Part shown: piece by piece, positions 50,801 through 62,381 of the stretch
Numbering within the stretch: the first letter of the stretch is position 1
How the letters are laid out: the number at the start of each line of letters is the position of its first letter
Source of the DNA: Haliotis asinina
Taxonomy: Eukaryota; Mollusca; Gastropoda; Lepetellida; Haliotidae
Assembly (NCBI RefSeq): GCF_037392515.1
Contig: NC_090281.1
Coordinates: 42,384,645 to 42,448,644 of the forward strand
DNA length: 64,000 nucleotides
Direction of reading: 5' to 3'
Position numbers and translations under genes: made by a program
The notes under the pieces: model-generated
The model's database searches: none
Told to the model about the DNA's origin: nothing
The model's input: only the letters and a program-made list of their open reading frames with translations

Positions 50801-51175
50801 AGAACTTCAAACCACAGGTTGCCCATTGAAACAGGACGCTGGTACGGCACCGAACGGTGTAATAGAACCTGCCATCTTTGTGCATCTTCGACGTCTGTCT
50901 GTGACGAACTTCACTTTTTATTATACTGCCCAGCACTCAATACCTTCAGACATCAATTTCTTCCTCAATATTTCTGTAAGCATCCAAGTACTGAAAAATT
51001 TGTGTATCTAATGAAATGTGACTATCCACCACTTAACTGTAACATTGCCAAATTTATCAAAACTGGGCTTTGCTCTATGTTTTAAGTAATTTTATGTATG
51101 AAATTGCTGTATGTTCTCTGTGTCACGATATGTGATTTTTGAGAATAAAATTTCTGTTCTGTTCTGTTCAATAGG
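47890..51175 (+). mobile_element. 5'-truncated LINE (CR1/Jockey-like) with nearly intact coding region
   Basis: It starts inside the endonuclease domain (NDILLWCKISG then YIPPEGSKYAS, 47919-48080), passes a frame change at the TGTGTGTGTT run near 48083, and then stays open for 1000 codons. The 3' end is short: a stop at 51083, CACGATATGTGATTTTTGAG, AATAAAATT, and two to three TTCTG units in place of a poly-A tail. Such short 3' repeats are typical of CR1-group LINEs. ORF1 is absent. Confidence 0.85.
48083..51085 (+). CDS. LINE endonuclease/reverse transcriptase (N-terminus missing)
   Basis: 1000 codons. The rest of the APE-type endonuclease is at the start: GDLNAR at residues 5-10, then VVDYCM near residue 93 and SDVHSCI near 120. 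RT blocks: NYRGISSLSCLGKLFTSIL (about 430), CVFVDFSKAFDTVW (about 493-506, first Asp), GVRQGENLSPFLFALYIND (554-572), LLYADDRVILAE (603-614, catalytic ADD) and YIYLGVLFTGNGRF (thumb side). Near the end CNRTCHLCASSTSVCDELHF (about 923-942) followed by LLYCP resembles the Cys/His knuckle of many CR1/Jockey-type ORF2 proteins. It is the best-preserved LINE in the window, but probably dead because the endonuclease start is missing and one frameshift lies upstream. Confidence 0.88.
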   Translation: MCVVGDLNARTSDLPDYVEMDECIERDVDDSMFQSVNLLKSAGVNLVRDSMDRSTNSHGYKLLEACKNTSLFIANGRIGEDENIGMLTCKDASVVDYCMATANVFHFITEFKVCEFDPCYSDVHSCITFSCTTYRCDRVTSKFPVSNLTERTKHTVKKWDPVNQDAFVQHFDQTFIEDICKRIDALDVNDAEECINIATNLVNDKLIAAAMATLGSKKKRNISKTNSKPWFNQECKLTRKKYHNCKKQYGKLNCVENRSAFLQSSKRYSKILKKSYKNYKLKCTNTLRDTKDKNPKEFWKLLKSFNNKPEKPIIAVDKLYEYFKELNECEYEDISLDVNDLPVNEELDCDITEEEILSATSKLRNNKACGVDNIYNEYIKATTRVLMPVYMKLFNCVFNNGVMPEAWLVGYIKPIYKNKGNPAEPCNYRGISSLSCLGKLFTSILSARLQKYSDKFDLISKAQAGFRSKYSTMDQIYVLKSLLDIYQNFKKKLFCVFVDFSKAFDTVWRSGLWYKLIQSNINGKCFCIIKNMYERIKSRVVHCDVVTNAFPCKSGVRQGENLSPFLFALYINDLECFLYEHDVTGLEHVNKLIEDQIGIFMKLLILLYADDRVILAETSDGLQNSLNAFDQYCKKWKLSVNLEKTKVVIFSKGYCKKKYNFTLNGTTIDISNEYIYLGVLFTGNGRFVKAIKRISVQANKAMFTIFKIIRQLDMPIDCQLKLFDNLVKPILLYGAEVWGFENVAMIERVHLKFCKYILNVKQSTPDFMIYGELGRYPISISVKVRIISNWAKMLSCNNKLNTIFYHVMCNLYSVNADFNFPLLSSVKRILQDTGLYYIWLSQSVPSIVWLKNDVHLTLIDQFKQLWWRSAVDSSKGCYYVMYKHSLFLEPYLLQLPYYYRRWLTKFRTSNHRLPIETGRWYGTERCNRTCHLCASSTSVCDELHFLLYCPALNTFRHQFLPQYFCKHPSTEKFVYLMKCDYPPLNCNIAKFIKTGLCSMF

Positions 51176-54100
51176 TTCACGGAGCTTGAAACAGTATGCA
51201 TGCCCGGAGTATGAGATCGTGAGCAGTAGTCTAATTTTGGTTGTGTACACAAACAAGTAAATAATCTACTCGTTACATAAAAAACATGTTGATTGTAAGA
51301 AGAAGCCTCTATCACAGAGAAAGCTTAATGTCTGGTTTATTGACACCTATATGTATGGCTGCCTGTCTGCTAAAGACAATATGCAATACACAGCTTCAAT
51401 CATTGACCACATGCAATTTAAACTTAACACCTAGCAGGCTATACGCCATAAACAAAATAAATTGATTGATGACTCATGCATCCGAGTCCTGTCTCAGCCA
51501 CATTATGTAATTAAGCAGGTGTGATACTTGTACATATGACATGTTTTTATGTCTATGGGTTGCAAAGAAACTACATCCGTTTTTCTCGGATGACTGGATC
51601 TCACGGAAACTGGTGCAAACGCTTGTCAGTTTCAAGTCCTGCTTTGTGCTTGGACGAATTACAGCTTCCAGTCGTTCACCATCTCTACTGAGATGATTTG
51701 TGATTGGATCGAAGGCAAATTCAGAGATGGCTTTACAAAACCCAACATCTCTACATACATTCTTTATGGATAACAACCTAGTGTATATGATTTTGTTTGA
51801 CAACGGTATATCAATCCATGGTGAAACGACGCATCATATACAATACAAAACTTGTTATCCATAAAGAATCTTTCTTTCTTGTGACTCGCCATACTTCTAA
51901 AATGCCCATCAAACACATCATCTTTCTGAACATACTGTGGGCCCCACCTTATGAGCCCTCGGCGTATCAGCAAATGAAGCAGACACTCGGTAGCCGTCAT
52001 TACACTTGAGTGCACATCCACCATTAATGACTGGGTTTGGTCTCCCGCGGGCTTCGTTACAAGGGACGAAAGTCCAAGTACAACCAGGGATACTCTACAA
52101 TACTCTATATAGGCTCCCTGGTACAACATATTGCACTTCTGAATCGCGATTGTATGCTTGTCATTTTATTATTTTCTTACAAACAGCAGAACTGATATAA
52201 TGGTATATATCTTACTAATACTTATAGTGGTGGAATATTTGACATATTGATATTTCATATGTTTTGGGGGTTTTTTTATCTCGTGACCAATAGTGGTAAC
52301 GCCAAATACTAGTAAGTTCTTATCCACCTTGTGCCTGTAAAAACACAGAATGGCCTTCGTTCGACTTTGTGCATTGTCAGCTTATTCACATGGCATAGGA
52401 ACTATATTTGAGGTGTGGCGAGTCACACTGCTTCCATTTCCCTCGCTACTCTGCTACATCTTTATTGGATAAAAAATTGGATAAAAAACATTTTGAAATT
52501 GTTTCTGAGGAGTTGCAGGCTGGTTTGACATCTTGCAGTGCAATCACCGCGATAATGCGCCGAGGAGTGGGTTGTTTAGGTGGTGAAAGTTGTAGTGTGC
52601 TGAATTTGGTTTATGACGCGTGAACAAGGAATTTAGCATATCATAACATTGAAATAAATTCGATGTTCGCTTGATAGTGCTCCATGGTCAATACTGCACT
52701 GTTGATGGAAATGGTATTCTTTAATGCGGGATTTGTTTCACGTTTATAATACTCCCGTCTTTCATGCAAATTAAATTATCCCAAAACAAATAGACAGTGT
52801 CAAGCTTACACTAGATGTTTATTTACAGATTATAACAAGAGGAAGATTAAATTTCATACAAAAACATTCCATTTACAAATTTACGGAAAATATGTTACAC
52901 ATTATTATCAAATATACAATCAAAAACATTGTAGTTGTGCATTCTTTAATACTTGTTCATTTTTTGCTTTCTTATGGCTGGGGAGGTCTGCCTGTTGCAT
53001 CCCTTCGACTCGATTTCTGAAGAAAACAGTCAATATGATGATGCTTGCATTAAGTGAATGGTAAACCAATGTGAAAATAGAATCAATGGTTATTCTCATT
53101 ATCTCATAGCAGGTATTATTGATACTTGTGTATTTAGTGCACTAGTACACAGGTGTTGTATAGTACAACCTTTTTTCTCCTTTGAAATATCACACGGATT
53201 AATACTGTGGGGTGATTGTTACTGTATCTCCCAGCCTTGAACCAAACCTCAACACATAACAAGGCCTAATCCCTTGTTCATTGGTGAGCAAGTCTAATGC
53301 CTTGTTAATTGATATCATCTCAGTTAAGATTTATCAATTAACATGCCTTTTTCCTTTCTAATTGATGGTAAGCCAAGTTATGTAGTGCATCCTCTTAAAG
53401 AAATTCATCTAACTCTTGATTCCCGAAAGCTACTTAAATTGGTTTTCATGTTTACTTACTGTAGTTTTTCTGGAACTTCTTCTCATGACATCATTGTGTT
53501 TGTTTTGGTTGTTTTTCTTTCTTGGGACGGTTTAATTTTTTGTCTGCAAACATCTTGTCATAGCCACTGCAACAAACAAAATACAGTACCCTGACAGAAA
53601 CTTTATGTTTCAATAAAACTGACGTACATTATAGAGTGATTACAGAATTATAGCAAGAAATCGTCACCAAACACATGCACCCGATTCAAACGGTTGAACA
53701 AAATCGCCCATGAACATCTCATTTTGTTACATAATTTTACTGTTTGGAGCTCAAGAAATGAGCATTCTTATTTATATGACAGTGGGTTGTGCTCATTTTT
53801 TGTTGTGCACTGATGCATATAGGACAGAGCATTAAGCAGAACTGCAATACCTTGAAACTCAGCGTGCGGAATAACAGGGAGAGCTGCCTTAGCGTCCTTA
53901 TTCTGTCCTGTTTCCAACCTAAAAAAATACAATTCTAAATTTATTGTCAGCACAATGAAGATAAATTCATGTCGAGGTTATTGTAGAAACACCTGAAGTT
54001 TTACTTGTTGAATGGTTTAATGCATTGAAACTCTTGCAGTTACTGTATTTAAATCATATTACGTCTGTTGTGGATTTAGGGTCATTCCTCCTACAGACTC

Positions 54101-56235
54101 AGCATTCCGTAGAGCCTGCCTCACAGTTGTCTGTGAAAGTAAATTCATGGGGAAAATGCAATTAGCATTTTGCAAAACCTAACAAAATGACAAGCAGGTA
54201 TTACAACTAAAGTCTTAAATAAAGTCGAATTACTGCTAATACAACATCGTATAAGAATATATTGTCTGAAAATGTTACTAACATTTACGAAAGAATAAAC
54301 AATCAATTTAGTTTTTAAAATATATTTGTGTTAATTTTGATTTTGAAATGCCTTAGCGATTTTGAAAAGGATATATCTATTAAAGTCACTATTCCATCCA
54401 TATAATGAGGTGTGATATGGGAACCCAAAATACGTACATGCATGAATACTGGGATTAGTCTGTATTGCTCCGTCGTTGTTGTTTTTGATGAAACCTATCT
54501 CTTAAAACATAAAACAGAACATTTCACAAATGTAAGAATATGTCCAAAATCAGTCTTATACTGATTATACATTATGATTAAAATTACATGCAACAGGTAA
54601 TCCTTCAGCTCGACCACAAAAAACAGCTGGTGTTACCTGGGGAATATATTCCACCCTAATAGCCTGATTAAGTCCCAGGAAGGATATTTATGACATGTAA
54701 TAAACCTTTGATCAGCCAATTAGTCGGGCTGTTGTTCTCATATCGTGATTCAATATACTAAACACTTACTGAATGGCAGGGATACTCTACGACTCTGTAC
54801 ATTGAGCTCCCTGCTAAATGATATGGTAGTCTTGAGTGTAAGATTTCTCAACAACCATGCTGCTGAAGGAACACCTGGCATCATCAGGGTTGCCTTACTG
54901 ATTTTACAAATAATATACTTGCATCATCTGCAATATACTCACCTGAGCTGAATGTGCCATCTGAAGAAATATCGCTGACAGACATTCTGAACGGCTTTGT
55001 AGATGTAAAGTCTCAAATTCACGATAGCAAAAATGTCCGTATGTTGGTGTGCAATGATCAACTGCATTTTCCCATCGGGTGTTCATATATGTATTTAGAT
55101 CTCAAAAGGTCATCACATTACTTTGAGTTACTCTTCCTCTCTGTAACTTCTCCAACTAAGAAATACAATGGACAGTGCACGTGTACACAACGGTTTGTGA
55201 AACATGTAAATAAAGGTATGTCACTTTAATATGAATTTTACCAATTGACCATGTTGTTGAAATAGAGTATTGTTCATCAAGACTAAGCGTTATCAAAACA
55301 CTAACTCAAATCGGCCAAATAATCCCACTAGTGGTATCCTCTTTGGACTGAAGTTGTTTATTTTAAGAGTAAGAGAATTATAAGGCATGCTCAACTGGGT
55401 TTAGTCGTTTAATTAATCCCACACAGCCATCACCAGCAGAGGGAATAATTTACACATCTCATTTTTGTGCTTAATTATTGTGTTTGTTTTTAATTGGTAA
55501 AAAATGACATGGGATTGTGAACAGCTTTACAGTTTATATCGACACCGGTACCATACAACATACAATACAAAATTTAAATGCAGCATGTGATGTCACATAT
55601 GTATATAAATTTGAATAACAAACATGGGTAAAGCTTGAAGACAATCTTATATGGAAATAGTGAATTATCTGATCTTAATAATGTGTCTATCTTAAGATCT
55701 GCCTACCTCTTCGTCACTGCTTCTTTTAGATTTGATGCTATATATGATTGAAGAATAAACCTCGTGGTTTGTCATATGATAATCCTGTATTAGACCTTTG
55801 GTTTATTTACCTTTGTAAAGTGCATTCCACACATACAAACTAATTGTATCAATATAGAGCATTTACGAGAATGTTATTGGTAAGATAATTATTTTTGGTG
55901 TCTTGATGGTAAAATTGTGTATGCTCACCGAAGTAACCATAGACTTAAGACAAAAAAACATTTTCAAGCAGAAAGGAAGACCATAACAGAGTATGGAAAA
56001 GTTTTTTTCCCATCTTGTTGGGTCAGTTGTGTATGAAGTGAACTATCACTGTTGATACTGATGATGTATGATTGTATAGAATTTCTTATATTCACGAAAG
56101 TCACCAAATGCAAATCCTTCCTAAATTTCCAAACATTTACAAGCCTTGTAAACATCACCTTTACAATCGTTGTAAATGTTTGTAAATATGACATTTAAAT
56201 TTTGTAAATGTTTGTAAATCAACATGTTTTTTCTT
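51176..56235. other. No gene recognised; a few exon-like fragments
   Basis: Open frames at minus 52129-51764 and 51803-51474 overlap in different frames and have no recognised domain. Exon-like pieces with plausible borders are minus 53927-53852 (T-rich acceptor, LETGQNKDAKAALPVIPHA, GT after it) and the segment around 54950-55210, open on both strands. None can be linked into a gene. Palindromic TTTACAAG/CTTGTAAA motifs recur at 56130-56220. Confidence 0.35.
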
Positions 56236-56239
56236 CTGT

Positions 56240-57965
56240 ATGAGCACACCAAAACATCCACTAATGCATGGGGCACCAGCACCCTCATACAAGAGACACC
56301 ACCATCACATCCACCAATGCATCGCACACCGCCACCGACATACAGGAGTACACCACAACATGCACCAATGCATGGCGCATCGCCACCAGCATACATGACA
56401 CACCACCATCATATACACCAATGCATGGCGCATCGCCACTGGCATACAGGAGTACACTACAAAATCTACCAATGCATGGTGCACCACCACCGGCATACAT
56501 GGGTACAGTACAACATCCACCAATGCATGGGGCACCACCACATTCATACATGAGTACATAACAACATCCACCAATGCATGGTGCACTGACACCAGCGTAC
56601 ATGAGTAAACCACAACATCCACCAATGCATGGCGCACCACCACTGGCATACATGAGTACACCACAACATCCACCAATGCATGGTGCACCACCAAAGGCAT
56701 ACATGAGCACACCACAACATCCACCAATGCATGAGGCACCGCCACCGGCATACATGAGCACACCACAACATCCACCAATACATGGTCCTCCACCACAGGC
56801 ATACATGAGACACCACAACATCCACCAATGCACTGGGCACCACCATCGGTATATATGAGCCACCACCATCACATCCACAAATGCATGGCGCACCGCCACA
56901 CGCATACATGAGTACACCAAAACATCCACCAATACATGGTCCACCACCACAGGCATACATGAGACACCACCATCACATCCACCAATGGATAGGACACCGG
57001 CTCCTGCATACCTCAGTGCACCACAACATCCACCAAAGTATGGGACACCGCCACCGACATACATGAGTACACCACAACATCCACCAATGCATGAGGCACC
57101 GCCACCGGCATACATGAGCACACCACAACATCCACCAATACATGGTCCTCCACCACAGGCATACATGAGACACCACAACATCCACCAATGCACTGGGCAC
57201 CACCATCGGTATATATGAGCCACCACCATCACATCCACAAATGCATGGCGCACCGCCACACGCATACATGAGTACACCAAAACATCCACCAATACATGGT
57301 CCACCACCACAGGCATACATGAGACACCACCATCACATCCACCAATGGATAGGACACCGGCTCCTGCATACCTCAGTGCACCACAACATCCACCAAAGTA
57401 TGGGACACCGCCACCGACATACATGAGTACACCACAACATCCACCAATGCATTGCGCACCGCCACCGGCATACATGAGCACACCACAACATCCACCAATA
57501 CATGGTCCTCCACCACAGGCATACATGAGACACCACAACATCCACCAATGCACTGGGCACCACCATCGGTATATATGAGCCACCACCATCACATCCACAA
57601 ATGCATGGCGCACCGCCACACGCATACATGAGTACACCAAAACATCCACCAATACATGGTCCACCACCACAGGCATACATGAGACACCACCATCACATCC
57701 ACCAATGGATAGGACACCGGCTCCTGCATACCTCAGTGCACCACAACATCCACCAAAGTATGGGACACCGCCACCGACATACATGAGTACACCACAACAT
57801 CCACCAATGCATTGCGCACCGCCACCGGCATACATCAGCACACCACAACATCCACCAATGCACTGGGCACCACCATCGGTATATATGAGCCACCACCATC
57901 ACATCCACAAATGCATGGCGCACCGCCACTGGCATACATGAGTACACCAAAACATCCACCAATTC
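56240..57965. repeat. Minisatellite, 51-bp unit with a 360-bp higher-order repeat
   Basis: The basic unit is 51 bp (for example copies at 56621 and 56672) and on the plus strand reads MHGAPPPAYMSTPQHPP. Seven variant units form a 360-bp block repeated about three times: 56881, 57241 and 57601 are equivalent points, almost identical in sequence. Some units are a few bases short, so plus-strand frames change and stop. The minus strand stays open for 518 codons (57841-56285) as a Gly/Cys-rich frame. I call it non-coding or of unknown coding status. Confidence 0.85.
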
Positions 57966-59040
57966 ACAAGAATGACTGCATAGAAAATAAAAGTCACCGG
58001 AACCGTTATGTTGAAAGAAAACGTGTTTAAAGTCGGAATGAAATCACATCTGATCTGAACGCCCCGTGGTACAACTTGTGTATTTGAAAGGCATTAAATC
58101 TATCGCTTCTCCAGTAACTCTTAATTTGCTTTCCAGAAACCGCTGACACAAATTGCATAGTGTTATTTCCAAAACAATTTCCTCGTCAATTTCCCATACT
58201 TAGGTTCGGCTCGTGTTAAAGACGTCATTCATCCTGCCTTGCCTATTCCAATCTGTTTTTTTCGTCATCGATTCCATTCCGTTAAACCAGTCTAACTTAC
58301 TGAATGGGATAACAATGGTTCCTCCTTACACGTGTCTGAAATCACATTTAGTATCAATCTTGGGATACTGCAAACACGACTCAGTGAAGAATGGCCACCC
58401 CTACCTATCGATGAACGTTTGGATGATTCAGGTGATGTATTATACCATTATATGAAGTGATGAATTGTACCATTATATGAAGTGATGTATTATACCATTG
58501 TATGAGTGTCCATGTCAGATTGAGATTCATAATTTACCTTTACAGACAATCAGTGGTGCCTACAAAGACGAAAGTTGGCACAGGTGGATGACGAAACATT
58601 GATTATAATGTAGAATGTACAGAAAGTACCTTATTATTTAGCATCATTTCATTTCTGAGACAAGAAGCTTTATACAAATATTCTCCTAATTTACACAACT
58701 GTTTTACATTTCTAACACTTACAAGTTGAATGCGTTTATGTATTGTACTAATATGGTTTTATATGTTAGTAATATGGCACCTGTAGTAATATGGTTTTAT
58801 GTACAGTTTTCTGTAATTAATAAAATAGTGACATACTAATATAGAATGAAACTCGTCTTCAATGTCGTCTTCACAAAAAAACATAGTTTCTTTGTGTTAT
58901 TTCAACATGCTTTTTCTATTGTTGAATTACGAGAGTTACGTCAGAATTTAGATAAATATTTCCCGAAGATGGGCGGGATAGCTTTACATAGGTAATACAG
59001 CAGAGTGCAAATATCAATAATATTTATATAAATTACACAT
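57966..59040. other. No gene recognised; short tandem repeat
   Basis: AT-rich. About 58430-58505 holds three units of roughly 30 bp built on GTGATGTATTATACCATTATATGAA. The open frame 58213-58455 has no known motif. Confidence 0.45.
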
Positions 59041-59049
59041 TCTGATCAA

Positions 59050-59740
59050 TTGGATAAATAACAACAATCTCTTGAGATGCTTGATCGAAACTTCGTATGT
59101 AAGAAGGTAGGTATGCAGGACATACTTCATCTATATGTCATAATTCATTGATACCAATGTTAGATCAAATATTGTTCCCCTGATACGCCCAGCTATTTAC
59201 ACGACGGTTCTTTACTTCTAACAAAAGACATTCATAATAATTTCGAAGGATAAGATCATTTGAGTGAAGCAACTTGCACCAATACTTTATCATGTTAAAT
59301 TGTCTCTGATATATGCGAGGGAGACGACCCAATTCTGCATAAGCCATAGAATTATATGTATAGTTTTTTAACTTCAGTGGAGTAATTCAACAACGAATCT
59401 AACTGCTTTTCTGTACCATCAACTGATTCAGAAATTAGGACACGTCGTCTGCATACAGTAACAGAAAAATACTTAGGGATTTACATTTATAAGAAATTCA
59501 GTTATCCTCAAAAAAGGGGGTGTCAAAATCACTGAGATAAAATGCAAACAGAATTGGAGACAAAACATCGCCTTGCATTAAATCCGAATTATTCTTAAAA
59601 GATTCACTAAACTAGCCGCCAACGCTAACAAACGATCTAACGTTCAGATACAAAGAATATATAACTGACATTATCACCTCACCATGACAAAGTAATATTT
59701 TCCCCTAGGTCATCGTATGAAAAATATGAACCCCGATATT
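59050..59740 (-). mobile_element. Decayed LINE reverse transcriptase fragment
   Basis: The minus strand reads MQGDVLSPILFAFYLSDFD (RT block B), then LLYADDVS followed by a stop, and further on ELGRLPRIYQRQFNMIKYWC, the conserved stretch between RT and C-terminus of CR1/Jockey-like LINEs. About 50 codons separate blocks as expected. It is interrupted by stops, with no 5' part. It belongs to a different LINE lineage from the 47.9-51.2 kb copy, since the blocks differ clearly. Confidence 0.75.
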
Positions 59741-59799
59741 TTCGACCTCGTAGTTAATATGGCTCATGGGCCAATCTGGTAGAAATATTAATATTAATT

Positions 59800-60190
59800 C
59801 TTCTGCTGGAGTAGATCATCCGGGTATCCTTGGTGCTGTAAGGTGGAGACCCACTTGCTTTTAGCATTGTCCTTGTGATACTCCGTGGGTGGGTGGCTCG
59901 GATGATGAACCATATTGCACTAACCATGGCTTACAGCTATGAAATTCCGCCCAAAAGCCCAAAATGTCCACTTGAAATTGACCCTATTGATACTGATCAC
60001 AGACCCTCTGCATCGATTGAGTATTGGCCGCTTTTCCTTGTGATCGAGACTCCTTACAAGACACCGTAAAAGGTGAACCCCTCTGCTGTATCCAAGGGTA
60101 TTGAAGTAGTACAGGAGGAGGCAGCTGAAAACTCTGATGTCGTAGCCTCCCCAGTACTGGGTTTGTTTGACACTATCTTCAGTTAGTATG
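59800..60190 (+). mobile_element. Probable LINE 5' region / ORF1 relic
   Basis: After a stretch reading GGTGGAGACCCACTTGC, a frame gives RMMNHIALTMAYSYEIPPK, then YWPLFLVIETPYKTP, a stop, and NPSAVSKGIEVVQ. The WPxFLVIES ... PFAISKGIQ pairing is what I expect from gag-like ORF1 proteins of molluscan LINEs. This is from memory and weak; the frame is broken. Confidence 0.35.
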
Positions 60191-61200
60191 ATGTCTTTGG
60201 CTCATGAAAAGGCCTTTAATACTCAGGTTTTCACAGGCCATTTTATGTGGTGGAGGTCTGTGAGCATTTTCATGACATTTGGTTTGCTGGCCGACAACAT
60301 CTCAAAGTTAATCATGGATAGTTTTACTAATATCAATCTGATCACTGTCATTGTGACTTTTGTGTACTGCTAAAGGGTGTATATGTTTTTTGACATATAT
60401 TTGCTTTTGAAAATAGTGAAAATGACCGCCATTTTGAATTGTCTTCTCGGCAGTTACATTTACATAAAAATTAACACCGAATGTGTCCATTTACGGCCAA
60501 TGTTGATACTTTTTATGTTTTTTTACACTTGTATCTTCTAGAGTGGTGACTCGGGCACAAAACAGGTGATTTTGTATGGTCATGTCGTGATAAGATAATG
60601 TTTTACAGCTTACTCTTTGAGACGAGATTTTGTTTCCTGTTTACTTCTAGAGTGACAACATGTTACATGGAATAACTTGATATTACCCAGAATTCAAAAA
60701 TGGCTGCCAAGATGGCCACCATTGTAGTTTTAGTGCCTACACAGAGCAGAGAACTAACAAACAATTCATTTGGTGTCACATGTTTGACACAGTTTAGGAA
60801 AAAACAAACTTCAATGTTATGGTTAATAAAAGCTATACATTCCTAAATTACTTGATGAAATAGCAGTATCCAAAGTATTAGAAAACTATGCTTCACGATC
60901 GATAACTGCCTCTAAGCTCTCGTAGTAGCTATTCAAATGGTCTCTCAGATAACTGTTAATCACTTTTGATACATTCAGAAGCTTACAATTTGTTCAGTTT
61001 ATCTGCTTTGATATAGTTCTCTCTCTGATGGCATACTGACTTTATTGCATTTACTCTGTGTCAACCAATCCACGGGGATCAGCATCTCTCGACATCAGAA
61101 CACCAGAATAGGGATACGCTGACCATCACAAATGCTCCATGGTCAACTGGTTAAGGAATATGATTGGCAAACATGCACTTGGTTGTTTACTTGCGCAATG
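60191..61200. other. No gene recognised
   Basis: AT-rich, with CAAAAATGGCTGCCAAGATG-type text (60697) seen in many invertebrate repeats. No supportable feature. Confidence 0.5.
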
Positions 61201-62381
61201 TATACTGAACATCATTGAAAACGCACCACCCCTAAAATTGTGGATTTCTAAGAGCAGAAGTGAGCAATCTATGTAAATTTTACATATTTGTGTAGACCAA
61301 TGTTTGATAAAGAAAAGAAGCAAAAAACAATCAAGCAAAACAGTGAAGATTTAATGCAGCTGACAATGAAATAAAGATGGGGTCAAAATGGAAAGTCAGT
61401 AGCGTGTATGACCCCCGTTAGCAACAACACAAGCTGTGCAACGTCTCCTCATTGAACGGATAAGTCTCTGAATAAAGTCCTGAGGCACTGCATTCCACTC
61501 TTGCTGCAAGGTATTGTCGAGTTCCCCAAGGTTGTTGATCTGCGGACGACGTGCGAGGCGTTGGCCGATGTAATCCCACAAGTGTTCGATGGGTGACAAA
61601 TCTGGTGACAATGCAGGCCAATGAAGTAGAGGAATGTTGTTGTTAGCCAGATACTGTATCGAAACACGTGCAGTGTGGGCTCGTGCATTGTCATGTTGAA
61701 ATGTGTGCAGATCTTGATGCTGGTGAAAGAAGGGAACGACGTTGTTCTGAAGAATGTTGTCACGGTAGTAAACGTCATTCACTCTGCCACGACAAACAAT
61801 CAGAGCGGTTCTGTTGGCGGTTCTGGCAGCGGGCAAGGTTCGATCCCGAATATGGCGCCGTACAATGTCTCGATCTTGACGAGGGGTGGTAACACGTGCC
61901 TGACCTGGGCGTTGCCGGTCCCTGCTGGTTCCTGTTTGTTGGTATCTGTTAGCAAGCCTCAGAATGGTCGAATGATGACACCCAAATCGTCGTGCAATGT
62001 TTCTGCTTGAAGCGCCGACCTGCAACATACCCAAGGCCTGTTCTCGTTCCTCTGGTGACAATCTTGGCATGGCGAAAAAACTTTACTTACGAAAGTACTG
62101 CGAAAATGAGAACGGTTTTGTGCCGAAGGTCATTTATACCCCTGAACAGCATGCTTTCTGCATGCAATTTGTGCCCTTCGTGTGTGATGTGCATGAATTG
62201 TGTTGTTTTCATGTGATGTGTTCGATGATGTGTTCGAACGATCCGTTTTTTACTGTAGAGCGTTATTTACGATCTAGTGTGTTATTATCAAAATTCCCAC
62301 CCTTAATTTTCCATTTCCAAAAGATTCTATTGCCTTATTTCAAAATTTACAGGTGGTGCGTTTTCAATGATGTTCAGTATA
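61201..62381 (-). mobile_element. Tc1/mariner deletion derivative with perfect 30-bp TIRs
   Basis: The 30 bases at 61201-61230 (TATACTGAACATCATTGAAA then ACGCACCACC) occur as an exact reverse complement at 62352-62381. The outer TA on each side fits the TA target-site duplication of the Tc1/mariner superfamily, making the element about 1.18 kb. It encodes a shortened transposase frame on the minus strand. Exact TIRs and an unbroken frame suggest a recent copy spread by a full-length relative. Confidence 0.9.
61396..62070 (-). pseudogene. Tc1/mariner transposase with internal in-frame deletion
   Basis: 224 codons without a stop, against roughly 330-345 in full members. The N-terminus is MPRLSPEEREQALGMLQVGA with an HTH (ARRFGCHHSTILRLANRYQQ) and a GRPR-like RPGQARVTTPRQDRDI. 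The middle jumps from LPAARTANRT to ALIVCRGRVNDVYYRDNI, so about 110 residues with the first catalytic Asp (DESRF block) and the MVWGGIS block are gone. The second Asp (FQHDNARAHTARV) and the Glu (SPIEHLWDYIGQRL) remain, as does the end TACVVANGGHTRY. It cannot catalyse transposition but could still bind the TIRs. Confidence 0.9.

Noticed and set aside
56285-57841. 518-codon Gly/Cys-rich minus-strand frame as a real gene
   Set aside because: It is entirely minisatellite, its motif changes with every short unit, and no splice or start context is seen. Openness follows from repeat composition.
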